NCBI RefSeq assembly: GCF_002551815.1
Contig: NZ_NVPR01000042.1
Location: 10,441 to 58,312 of the forward strand
DNA length: 47,872 nucleotides
DNA from: Bacillus sp. AFS098217
GTDB taxonomy: Bacteria > Bacillota > Bacilli > Bacillales > Bacillaceae_G
Direction: 5' to 3'
Shown here: piece after piece, positions 8,578-16,252 of the stretch
Numbering within the stretch: the stretch's first letter is position 1
How the letters are laid out: every line of letters begins with the position of its first letter
Program-made: the position numbers and the translations under genes
Notes under the pieces: model-generated
Databases searched by the model: none
What the model was told of the DNA's origin: nothing
What the model saw: only the letters and a program-made list of their open reading frames with translations

Positions 8578-8608
8578 AAAGGTGATACTTTGAGGTATCA
8601 TCTTTTTA
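8578..8608 (-). terminator. Terminator of the map gene (works in both directions)
   Basis: AAAAGGTGATAC pairs with GTATCATCTTTT across TTTGAG; the leftward strand ends in a U-run. Confidence 0.8.
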
Positions 8609-8642
8609 TTTTGTTAAGATCACTATAATTCTGTGTTTTTGA

Positions 8643-9389
8643 TTATAGTTCTGTTAAGATAATTGGTTCGCCGCGCGTTACAACAATTGTATGTTCACAC
8701 TGTGCAACAAGGCTATTATCTGGTGTTACGAATGTCCAGCCATCATCACCGCGTTCGATGATATGGTCAGCTTTCATAGAGATGAATGGTTCTACAGCGA
8801 TAACAAGACCGTCTTTCAGAAGCGCATTATCCATTGGATCATAATAGCTTAAAATGTGATTTGGCGCTTCGTGTAGGCTAAGACCAATTCCGTGTCCAGT
8901 TAAGTTTTGGATGACTGCATAGCCATTTTTATGTGCGAAATTAGAAACAGCACGACCAATTTGGTTTTGTTTTGAACCAGCTTTTACTTTTTTCATTGCT
9001 GCCCAAAATGCATCTACTGCAGCTTGGCAAAGTTTTTCCTTTTCTTCATCTTGTCCAAGAACAAAAGAAATACCTGTATCTGCATAATAGCCGTCAAGTG
9101 CTGCAGATACGTCAACGTTTACTAAATCGCCTTCTTTTAATACTTGATCTTTTGGAATACCGTGGGCAACTTCCTCATTCACACTAATACAAGTTACACC
9201 CGGAAAATTATATTCTTTTTCAGGTGCAGAAATAGCACCGTGCTCATCTAATATTTTTTTACCGATCAAATCAAGCTCTTTCGTTGTCATGCCTGGCTTC
9301 GCTTGTTTTTTCATTTCTTCGCGTGCAAGTGCAACGATACGGCCGATTTTTCGTAAACCTTCTAAATCTTGTTCATTACGAATAATCAT
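8643..9389 (-). CDS. map: Type I methionine aminopeptidase (second copy, YflG-like)
   Basis: Removes the initiator methionine from nascent proteins; a two-metal cytosolic enzyme. The 248 residues carry all ligands of the pita-bread fold: EVAHGIP, the two aspartates in LVNVDVSAALDGYYADTG, the TGHGIG histidine, and the glutamates in AVEPFI and CEHTIVV. Start at ATG 9389 (complement) with AAGGA upstream; the longer ORF to 9563 lacks support. It is not in the ribosomal protein cluster, so it is most likely the accessory aminopeptidase like B. subtilis YflG. Confidence 0.9.
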   Translation of the reverse strand: MIIRNEQDLEGLRKIGRIVALAREEMKKQAKPGMTTKELDLIGKKILDEHGAISAPEKEYNFPGVTCISVNEEVAHGIPKDQVLKEGDLVNVDVSAALDGYYADTGISFVLGQDEEKEKLCQAAVDAFWAAMKKVKAGSKQNQIGRAVSNFAHKNGYAVIQNLTGHGIGLSLHEAPNHILSYYDPMDNALLKDGLVIAVEPFISMKADHIIERGDDGWTFVTPDNSLVAQCEHTIVVTRGEPIILTEL

Positions 9390-9498
9390 GAAAACCACTG
9401 TCCTTCCTCGAATATCTATCTTACACGATTGTATCATGTTTATTTTTGTCCTGCTACTTGCGTGCGATATGCAAGTTGATTCCTCTAATAGGAAATAC

Positions 9499-9526
9499 AT
9501 GACAATTGTCATATGCATGTCATGAC
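9499..9526. promoter_or_regulatory. Pair of palindromic operator-like sites before the ABC/two-component operon
   Basis: ATGACAATTGTCAT (9499-9512) is a perfect 14-base palindrome and GTCATGAC (9519-9526) a perfect 8-base one, sharing the TCAT/ATGA core. They lie in the divergent map-ABC region about 70-95 bases before the ATPase gene, ahead of a TACAAT (9559-9564) that has no good -35. That layout suits activation by the operon's own response regulator (inference). Confidence 0.45.
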
Positions 9527-9594
9527 GCATCATACTGTTTCCTAACTCTTCCAGTGTATACAATGTAAATATAAGAAACGGCGGGGGTGGAGAG

Positions 9595-10497
9595 ATGGAA
9601 AAGATTATTGAAGTAAATGGTGTTTCAAAAACATTTAAACATAAAAAAGCAGTAAATAACGTTTCATTTCATGTAGAGAAGGGGCAAATTGTTGCACTTC
9701 TTGGACCAAATGGTGCAGGGAAAACAACAACGATTTCGATGATGCTTGGGTTAAAAGATCCGTCAGAAGGAAGCATCATGATATTTGGAAAGAGTCCAAA
9801 ACATCGAAGTGTTCGTAATCGCCTTGGTGCAATGTTACAGGAAGTAAGTGTTATTGATAGCATAACAGTGGAGGAAGCAATTGAGCTATTTCGCAGTTAT
9901 TATACAAATCCAATTGCGAAAGAAACATTACTTCAGCTATCAAACTTAGAGTCAGAAAGAAAACAGAGATGTGAAAAATTATCAGGCGGTCAAAAAAGAA
10001 GATTAAATTTTGCACTCGCGCTTGCTGGAAATCCAGATTTATTATTTTTAGATGAACCGACTGTAGGAATGGATATTACATCTAGAAAAACATTTTGGGA
10101 GACGATTCGAAAGCTAGCAAGTGAGGGGAAAACGATTATTTTGACAACGCATTATTTAGAAGAGGCGGATGCACTAGCAGATCGGATTTTATTGTTTGCA
10201 AACGGAGAGATTATTGCAGATGGTACACCAGAGGAAATGAAAGCAACGATTTCTCGAAAAACAATTTCATTTTATTCGAAAGAAAAAATTCCTACAGGCC
10301 TGTTGAAGGAATTACCACATGTAACAGGAGTGCAGTCTCATGAAGGGCGCGTTATTTTAACAACAGATGATACGGATGCTACGTTGCAAGCAATCTTTAA
10401 GAAAGATTTACCTGTTACCGATATTTCAGTTGAACGAGGAAGTCTTGATGAAGCTTTTGAACAATTTGTCGCAAATCAGAAGGAGGGAATCGCATGA
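9595..10497 (+). CDS. ABC transporter ATP-binding protein
   Basis: The ATPase subunit of an ABC-2 type exporter. Of its 300 residues the first 220 form the nucleotide-binding domain: Walker A GPNGAGKTT (about 39-47), signature LSGGQKRR (about 131), Walker B LLFLDEPT (about 150-157), switch histidine in TTHYLEEAD. A roughly 80-residue C-terminal extension (KTISFYSKEKIPTGLL...ERGSLDEAFEQF) is typical of drug- and lipid-exporting members. Four genes run with overlaps or no gaps: ATPase, permease, sensor kinase, regulator. This is the layout of B. subtilis yvfR-yvfS-yvfT-yvfU. The substrate is unknown. Confidence 0.9.
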   Translation: MEKIIEVNGVSKTFKHKKAVNNVSFHVEKGQIVALLGPNGAGKTTTISMMLGLKDPSEGSIMIFGKSPKHRSVRNRLGAMLQEVSVIDSITVEEAIELFRSYYTNPIAKETLLQLSNLESERKQRCEKLSGGQKRRLNFALALAGNPDLLFLDEPTVGMDITSRKTFWETIRKLASEGKTIILTTHYLEEADALADRILLFANGEIIADGTPEEMKATISRKTISFYSKEKIPTGLLKELPHVTGVQSHEGRVILTTDDTDATLQAIFKKDLPVTDISVERGSLDEAFEQFVANQKEGIA

Positions 10498-11228
10498 AAG
10501 CATTATGGATGCAATGCAAAATAGAGATTTTACGTACATTCCGCAATAAATTATTTATCTTTTTCTCATTATTAATGCCAGTTATGTTTTATTACATTTT
10601 TACAAATGTTATTCAAGTACCGCAAAACGGAGATGCATGGAAAGCGCATTATTTAATTTCAATGGCAACTTTCAGTATAGTAGGGACTGCACTTTTTAGT
10701 TTCGGTGTGAGAATCTCTCAGGAAAAAGGGCAAGGGTGGACACACCTTTTAAAGATTACTCCACTTCCAGAGGGAGCGTATTTAACGGCTAAAATTATTT
10801 CTCAAACAGTGGTAAATGCTTTTTCAATACTCGTGATCTTTATTGCAGGGATATTAATTAATGACGTATCGTTAACAGTTGGGCAATGGATTGGTGCTGG
10901 ATTATGGTTATTATTAGGGGTTACACCATTTTTAGCGCTAGGAACAGTTATTGGTTCAATTAAGAAAGCAGACGCAGCTGCGGGGCTTGCTAACATTTTA
11001 AATATGAGTTTAGCAGTTCTAGGCGGTTTATGGATGCCAATTGAAGTATTTCCGAAAGTATTAAGATCTATTGGAGAATGGACACCGACATATCATTTTG
11101 GAAGCGGCGCATGGGATATTGTTGCTGGGAAATCGATAGGATGGGAAAATATCGCGATTTTAGGAGGCTATTTCCTTATATTTGTTGTAATATCAATATA
11201 TATAAGAAAGAGACAGGAAGCGGTATAA
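10494..11228 (+). CDS. ABC-2 type permease
   Basis: The membrane partner of the ATPase: 244 residues with six hydrophobic segments (LFIFFSLLMPVMFYYIF; LISMATFSIVGTALFSFGV; TVVNAFSILVIFIAGILI; GLWLLLGVTPFLALGTVIG; ILNMSLAVLGGLWMPIEVFP; IAILGGYFLIFVVISIYI). Starts inside the ATPase stop (ATGA overlap) and abuts the kinase start (TAAATG), so translational coupling is expected. Confidence 0.88.
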   Translation: MKALWMQCKIEILRTFRNKLFIFFSLLMPVMFYYIFTNVIQVPQNGDAWKAHYLISMATFSIVGTALFSFGVRISQEKGQGWTHLLKITPLPEGAYLTAKIISQTVVNAFSILVIFIAGILINDVSLTVGQWIGAGLWLLLGVTPFLALGTVIGSIKKADAAAGLANILNMSLAVLGGLWMPIEVFPKVLRSIGEWTPTYHFGSGAWDIVAGKSIGWENIAILGGYFLIFVVISIYIRKRQEAV

Positions 11229-12359
11229 ATGATAGAGAAGAAGCAGTTTGAGATTTTTCCGAAACATATGGGGTTTTTCCCCTATATGTGGTTTGTGTAT
11301 CTGTTATTCCCGATTTACAATTTAACGCAAGTATCAGGATGGAAGCTTTTAATAGGGATCGGTATGTTGATGATTTTCGTCGTCACATACCGTCAACTTT
11401 ATTTTGTGAATAAGACGTTTATTTTATGGGCGTGTATTCAAATGCTATTCATATTTTTATTTGCTTTATTTTATAATCCTTTTATGATCTTTTTTGGCTT
11501 TTTTACGGCAAGTGCAATGGGATTTGCACCAAGTAAAAAAGTATTTCAAGTATTGTTCGGCCTTTTAATTGTAATGCTTGGGGCCTTTATATTTGTATAT
11601 TTTAAGCAACTAACAACTACAAGTTTAGTTAATATAGTTCCAATGTTTATTTTAATGCTCCTTACACCATTTGGAATGCGTAATTTTAATCAAAAAAAGA
11701 TGCTAAAGAATCAATTAAATCAAGCAAACGAACAAATTAAAGAACTAGTAAAACGTGAAGAGCGTCAGCGAATCGCGAGAGACCTTCACGATACGTTAGG
11801 GCATACGTTATCTCTTATTACTCTAAAAAGTCAGCTTGTTGAGAAGTTGATTGTGAAAAATCCAGAGCGTGCAAGTGTAGAAGCAAAGGAGATTACACAA
11901 ACATCACGTACAGCTTTAAAGCAGCTTCGTGAATTAATTTCTGATATGCGGATGATTACGGTTGAGGAAGAGCTTGATCAAATAAAGGCAATTTTGCAAG
12001 CGGCTAATATTACGCTAGAAGTAGAACAGAAGGCGAGTTCTAGTACATTGTCACCGCTTGAACAAAATATTTTAGGTATGTGTTTAAGAGAAGCTATAAC
12101 AAATGTTGTCAAGCATAGTAAGGCGACGATGTGTACAGTTTCTATATTTGAAGCACAAGGAGAACTTATTTTGGAAGTTAAGGATAATGGTGTGGGATTA
12201 CAAGGGCAAAGTCATGATGGAAATGGCATTCGCGGTATGAAAGAACGAATTGCACTTATTGATGGGGCAATTGAGCTAGGCGCGGCACATCCTGGGACGC
12301 TTTTAACGGTAAAAGTTCCGATCGTAATTAGAACAGGAAAAGATGAGGTGAGGGCATGA
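11229..12359 (+). CDS. Sensor histidine kinase, HisKA_3 / DesK-like
   Basis: A 376-residue membrane kinase. Residues 15-150 form about five or six transmembrane helices with almost no extracytoplasmic loop, suggesting it senses the membrane or its ABC partner. A short coiled-coil (NQLNQANEQIKELVKREERQ) leads to the dimerisation box RIARDLHDTLGH, where His187 is the predicted phosphorylation site. The ATPase domain has LREAITNVVKHSKA (N box) and DNGVGL / GNGIRGMKERI (G boxes). It is similar in plan to B. subtilis YvfT and DesK. Confidence 0.9.
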   Translation: MIEKKQFEIFPKHMGFFPYMWFVYLLFPIYNLTQVSGWKLLIGIGMLMIFVVTYRQLYFVNKTFILWACIQMLFIFLFALFYNPFMIFFGFFTASAMGFAPSKKVFQVLFGLLIVMLGAFIFVYFKQLTTTSLVNIVPMFILMLLTPFGMRNFNQKKMLKNQLNQANEQIKELVKREERQRIARDLHDTLGHTLSLITLKSQLVEKLIVKNPERASVEAKEITQTSRTALKQLRELISDMRMITVEEELDQIKAILQAANITLEVEQKASSSTLSPLEQNILGMCLREAITNVVKHSKATMCTVSIFEAQGELILEVKDNGVGLQGQSHDGNGIRGMKERIALIDGAIELGAAHPGTLLTVKVPIVIRTGKDEVRA

Positions 12360-12958
12360 TTCGAATTATTATTGCTGAAGATCAACGAATGCTTCGCGGG
12401 GCACTAGGAGCCCTGCTTGATTTAGAAGATGATATTGAAGTAGTTGGACAAGCGGCAAATGGGGAAGAGGCTTTAAAGTTAATTGAATCATTACAGCCAG
12501 ACATTAGTATTATGGATATTGAAATGCCGATTCAAAGTGGCTTAGATGTTGCTGAAACATTGCAGAAGAAAAAATCATCATGTAAGGTAATGATTTTAAC
12601 GACATTTGCACGTCCAGGATATTTTGAAAGAGCAATGAAAGCGGGGGTTCACGGGTATTTATTAAAAGATAGCCCAAGTGAAGATTTAGCAGCCGCAATC
12701 CGTAATGTAATGCAGGGGAAACGAGAGATTTCCCCTGAATTAATGTTTGGGTTATGGCAAGAACAAAATCCATTATCAGATCGTGAGAAAGAAGTACTTT
12801 TATTAGCGAAAGAAGGAAAAACAGCAAATGAAATCGCGAAGGCTCTTTATCTTTCACCTGGTACAGTGCGAAATTATATTTCAGAGGTATTAACAAAACT
12901 AGATGCTAAAAACAGAATTGAAGCCATCACGATTGCAGAGGAAAAGGGATGGATATAA
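12356..12958 (+). CDS. NarL/LuxR family response regulator
   Basis: A 200-residue regulator paired with the kinase (ATGA overlap with its stop). The receiver domain (1-120) has the acidic pair ED at 9-10, phospho-acceptor Asp54 (SIMDIEMP), Thr in ILTTFA and Lys in LLKDS. The C-terminal LuxR-type helix-turn-helix (about 137-195) reads LSDREKEVLLLAKEGKTANEIAKALYLSPGTVRNYISEVL in order. Probably activates its own operon through the palindromes at 9499-9526, by analogy with YvfU/DesR (inference). A strong terminator follows. Confidence 0.92.
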   Translation: MIRIIIAEDQRMLRGALGALLDLEDDIEVVGQAANGEEALKLIESLQPDISIMDIEMPIQSGLDVAETLQKKKSSCKVMILTTFARPGYFERAMKAGVHGYLLKDSPSEDLAAAIRNVMQGKREISPELMFGLWQEQNPLSDREKEVLLLAKEGKTANEIAKALYLSPGTVRNYISEVLTKLDAKNRIEAITIAEEKGWI

Positions 12959-12960
12959 AA

Positions 12961-13000
12961 AAAGATGTTTACCAGATATATTGGTAAAACATCTTTTTTT
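12961..13000 (+). terminator. Terminator of the ABC/two-component operon
   Basis: AAAGATGTTTACCA pairs with TGGTAAAACATCTTT, followed by TTTTATTA. Confidence 0.88.
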
Positions 13001-13003
13001 ATT

Positions 13004-13196
13004 ATATAAATCCATTTTAATTTTTCGACATCTAAATCCCTGTTATGCAGAGCAAAAAGTAACCTACACTCGGTTGCTCTTTCTGCTTTTACTTCGCATG
13101 TGGCAGAAAAAGGTCATGACCGCTTCTATGCATGGCCAGATGCTTTCTCCCACCTGAAAAGAGGAGTTTTTGTCGGTTTTTTAATTGATGTATATA
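13004..13196 (+). repeat. bcr1-like dispersed repeat, full-length copy
   Basis: Begins TATATAAATCCATTTTAA and ends TTAATTGATGTATATA: the ends are imperfect inverted repeats of about 16 bases. It fills the whole gap between the response regulator terminator and the stop codon of the convergent protease gene, so the protease gene has no separate terminator of its own. Confidence 0.85.
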
Positions 13197-14954
13197 TTAG
13201 TTTTCTTTTTGTACTTCTACCACTTTATTTATGTTTGTTAAAGGTTTATATCCGTGTGCTTGGAATGCTTTTTCAAACTCTGCTGCAGTTGTATTACCAT
13301 ATAAATCTTTAGCAGCTTGTACAATGTGAGATTGAAGTGACTCGAAATCTTCTGCTGAAGTTGCATAGTTTTGTAGAGCGCGCATAACGACTTTACTTAC
13401 TTTGTTGTTTCCTTGTTTCTGAACAGATACACCGTTGTATGTTTTGCCTTCAGCCAATTGGTATAATACATGACTAATAATGCCTGAATTTACATGAGGT
13501 TCTTGATTATTTCCATCGTTATAAAAGTCTTGTAAATTTGTATATAGTTTACGTCCATGGTCACCGATTTCATTTGGAATATCTCGGGTTACTTCATCTA
13601 AACTGTCCCCCATTATCCAATTTCCCTTATCTTTTTTTACATAAATTTCAATCTGTGTACCCCAGAAATCGGCCAGACCTTCGTTAAGGGCATCTGTTTC
13701 AAGATTTGGATATCTTACGACTTTATTTTTTGTTGCACCACTAAATACGGCATGTCCAAATTCGTGAGCTGTTACGTCTAAAGCAGATGTTAATTTTCCG
13801 TTTAGACCATCACCAAATACCATCTGATTCCAAACTGGATGCCAAAATGCATTCACATAGTTTTCTTTAATGCCACCCTTCACATCAGCAGAATCAAATC
13901 CATGTACACTAGCAATGATTTTTGAATCTTTATTGTCATAGCTTTTTAAATTATGTTCTTTCTTAAAGTAATCGTAAATATTGCTCATATTTTTCATTAC
14001 ACCAGCTGCTTCTTTGTCTGTAAAATTAGCGGTGTTACTAGAGATAAGTGTACCTGGGTAACCAGCTTGACTTGTTCCATCCATTGCATCTGCATAATTT
14101 GCATTGTAAATGTAAATACCATTTCCGCGAGATAGATCAGCTAAATAAAATTTTCCATCAGTTCCTTTTGCGATATGAAACGATACATTTTCTTGTAGTG
14201 CATTTATGCCGGTTCCTTGTTCTTTAGCTGGAGATAACCGAGGAGCTGTTACTTGATTAATAGATTTATTTTCTTTATTTTTAATAAATTTTTCTTGGAA
14301 GAGTACGTCACTATTTTTTAAATCAATGATTGCGTGACCGTTTATAATTTGAGCATCATTTTCATATGTAAATGTCATTACCTCTGCAAATGTATAATTT
14401 CCATCTTTTTTCGTATAAACGAAAGTTTCACTAGAAAATTCTTTTTCTACTGCATTATCTGGAACTTGAAGAGTATTACGTAATGTAGATTTCACTTCAT
14501 TTTTCGACAAAAAATTTGTTATAGTAAGATTAGGGTGTTGTTCTAAATTTTGGGCTACTTTACCACTAACAGTCGTAATTACTCCATTTTTATCTACTTT
14601 AACAATGAGATCTTGACCGTATACTTTGTAATTTTTATATGTTTGTGCAAGACGTATTTCTGTTTGATTTTCTTTTGTTTCTTTGTTTGTAGGTTGAAAA
14701 TCAACGTTTTTGTCAGTGGTAACTTGGTCTTGCTGTGCTTTGGCCCCGTGTACTTCACCTTTTAAGTATTTTTTTGCAATATTTTCTTTCGTATCATTTT
14801 GCGGTTCTGTTAACGTTCCGATTGTTAAACCGGGTTGAGCAATTTCAACTTTTACTTCCTTTTTATCAACTTCTTGGGCGTGAATCACTTCTGTTGATAA
14901 AGGGCAGAGAAGACCAAAAGCAACAAAAGCACTAGCGATTTTTTTATAATTCAT
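13197..14954 (-). CDS. nprB: Secreted M4 neutral metalloprotease (thermolysin/bacillolysin family)
   Basis: An extracellular zinc endopeptidase made as a 585-residue preproprotein. A signal peptide occupies about residues 1-27 (NYKKIASAFVAFGLLCPLS...HAQ). The FTP and PepSY propeptide follows (to about residue 265), then the catalytic domain. HEFGH is at 397-401 (zinc ligands His397 and His401, catalytic Glu398), the third ligand is in NEGLADFWG about 24 residues on, and the stabilising histidine is in ISHVLYQL. Start at ATG 14954 (complement): AGGAG is 7 bases upstream; a GTG at 14963 overlaps that site. Divergent from plcR with a perfect PlcR box between, which fits the known PlcR-controlled nprB next to plcR. 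Confidence 0.92.
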   Translation of the reverse strand: MNYKKIASAFVAFGLLCPLSTEVIHAQEVDKKEVKVEIAQPGLTIGTLTEPQNDTKENIAKKYLKGEVHGAKAQQDQVTTDKNVDFQPTNKETKENQTEIRLAQTYKNYKVYGQDLIVKVDKNGVITTVSGKVAQNLEQHPNLTITNFLSKNEVKSTLRNTLQVPDNAVEKEFSSETFVYTKKDGNYTFAEVMTFTYENDAQIINGHAIIDLKNSDVLFQEKFIKNKENKSINQVTAPRLSPAKEQGTGINALQENVSFHIAKGTDGKFYLADLSRGNGIYIYNANYADAMDGTSQAGYPGTLISSNTANFTDKEAAGVMKNMSNIYDYFKKEHNLKSYDNKDSKIIASVHGFDSADVKGGIKENYVNAFWHPVWNQMVFGDGLNGKLTSALDVTAHEFGHAVFSGATKNKVVRYPNLETDALNEGLADFWGTQIEIYVKKDKGNWIMGDSLDEVTRDIPNEIGDHGRKLYTNLQDFYNDGNNQEPHVNSGIISHVLYQLAEGKTYNGVSVQKQGNNKVSKVVMRALQNYATSAEDFESLQSHIVQAAKDLYGNTTAAEFEKAFQAHGYKPLTNINKVVEVQKEN

Positions 14955-15024
14955 CTCTAACACTCCTAATCTTGTATTCGTATGAGGTGAATTGTATGAA
15001 AAATCTGCTGAATTATATATATAT

Positions 15025-15040
15025 TATGCATTATTTCATA
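15025..15040. promoter_or_regulatory. PlcR box between nprB and plcR
   Basis: TATGCATTATTTCATA matches the PlcR-box consensus TATGNAN4TNCATA at every fixed position. Placed 70 bases before nprB and 82 before plcR, it can serve both divergent promoters. Confidence 0.92.
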
Positions 15041-15122
15041 TCAAAAATTGTCGAAAAAGAATTATTGTAGTGGTATGACCACTTAGAAAAATTAGATTAC
15101 TGTAATGGGATGGTGAGCAAAC

Positions 15123-15983
15123 ATGCATGCAGAAAAGTTAGGAAGCGAAATAAAGAAGATTAGAATGATGAGGGGTTTAACGCAAAAACAGTTATCTGAT
15201 AATATATGTCATCAATCGGAAGTAAGTAGAATTGAATCAGGTGCAGTATATCCAAGTATGGATATACTGCAAGGAATCGCAGCGAAATTACAAGTTCCCA
15301 TAATTCATTTTTATGAAGTTCTCATTTATTCTGATATTGAAAGAAAGAAGCAATTCAAGGATCATATTATATTATTGTGTAAGCAAAAGAAGTATAAGGA
15401 AATTTATGATAAGGTTTGGACTGAATTAAAAAAGGATGAATGTCATCCTGAATTTCAACAATTTCTTCATTGGCAGTACCATATAGCAGCATATATGTTA
15501 AAAAAGATAAATTATGAATATTGTATTTTGGAATTAAAAAAATTACTGCATCAACAATTAGTAGGAATCGACATGTTTCAAAACTTGTACATAGAAAATG
15601 CTATCGCTAATATTTATGCGGAGAATGGATATTTCAAAAAGAGTATTGAGTTATTTGAGGATATATTGAAACAATTAGAATCCCTGCATAGCAATGAAGA
15701 GTTTGTTGTGAAGGTTAGATATAATCATGCTAAGGCATTATATAGAGATAATCAATATGAGGAAGCTCTTTACCAAGTTAAAAAGGCGATCGAAATCTCT
15801 TGTCGAATTAACAGTATGGTGTTGATTGGACAACTATATTATCAAAAAGGTGAGTGTCTTGAAAAATTAAAATATACAGAGGAAGAAATTCGTTCATCTT
15901 ATGAAAAAGCTTATTTCTTTTTCGATTTATTAGAATTACATGCCTATAAAGATATACTTTTAAATAAAAAGATAAACAAATAA
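15123..15983 (+). CDS. plcR: PlcR, quorum-sensing virulence regulator (RRNPP family)
   Basis: The pleiotropic activator of extracellular virulence factors (phospholipases, enterotoxins, proteases) in the B. cereus group, active when bound to the re-imported PapR peptide. The 286-residue protein has an N-terminal XRE helix-turn-helix (about 8-62: LGSEIKKIRMMRGLTQKQLS...VSRIESGAVYPS) and then five degenerate TPR repeats (about 70-280, such as ENAIANIYAENGYFKKSIELFEDIL). It is full-length with no internal stop, unlike the truncated gene of B. anthracis. Divergent from nprB and followed by papR. Its start lacks a strong GGAGG (ATGGGATGGTGAG upstream). Confidence 0.96.
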   Translation: MHAEKLGSEIKKIRMMRGLTQKQLSDNICHQSEVSRIESGAVYPSMDILQGIAAKLQVPIIHFYEVLIYSDIERKKQFKDHIILLCKQKKYKEIYDKVWTELKKDECHPEFQQFLHWQYHIAAYMLKKINYEYCILELKKLLHQQLVGIDMFQNLYIENAIANIYAENGYFKKSIELFEDILKQLESLHSNEEFVVKVRYNHAKALYRDNQYEEALYQVKKAIEISCRINSMVLIGQLYYQKGECLEKLKYTEEEIRSSYEKAYFFFDLLELHAYKDILLNKKINK

Positions 15984-15998
15984 TTACCTAAAATTGGA

Positions 15999-16014
15999 TA
16001 TGCATAATTGCATA
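15999..16014. promoter_or_regulatory. PlcR box upstream of papR
   Basis: TATGCATAATTGCATA fits TATGNAN4TNCATA exactly. It lies 57 bases before the papR start, giving the peptide gene its own PlcR-dependent promoter and a positive feedback loop. Confidence 0.92.
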
Positions 16015-16070
16015 CGATATAGATAAGTTTTAATGATATATTAAAATAAAGAGTATAAGGGGGATGGAAT

Positions 16071-16217
16071 ATGAAAAAGTTACTTATTGGCAGCTTGTTG
16101 ACGTTAGCGATGGCATGGGGTATTTCAGCAGGAGGTACAGCTTTAGAAAAAAATCATGTAATCCCTGCTAATAATCAAGAGGTACAATTAGCTTCTGATC
16201 TGCCTTTTGAATATTAA
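16071..16217 (+). CDS. papR: PapR signal peptide precursor (pherotype LPFEY)
   Basis: A 48-residue secreted precursor read directly from the sequence. MKKLLIGSLLTLAMAWGISA is a classic signal peptide. The mature C-terminus is ...QLASDLPFEY. In known systems the C-terminal five to eight residues are imported by Opp and bind the TPR groove of PlcR. AAGGGGGA lies 6 bases before the ATG, and a perfect PlcR box precedes it. The terminal tyrosine differs from the LPFEF of the best-studied group I strains. The stop is immediately followed by a terminator. Confidence 0.95.
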   Translation: MKKLLIGSLLTLAMAWGISAGGTALEKNHVIPANNQEVQLASDLPFEY

Positions 16218-16252
16218 AAACAACCGTCTAAATTTAGACGGTTGTTTTTTGT
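16216..16252. terminator. Bidirectional terminator between papR and the GGDEF-EAL gene
   Basis: AACAACCGTCTAAATT pairs with the complementary AATTTAGACGGTTGTT and is followed by a T-run. The last codons and the stop of the leftward gene (16234) lie inside the hairpin. Confidence 0.88.
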
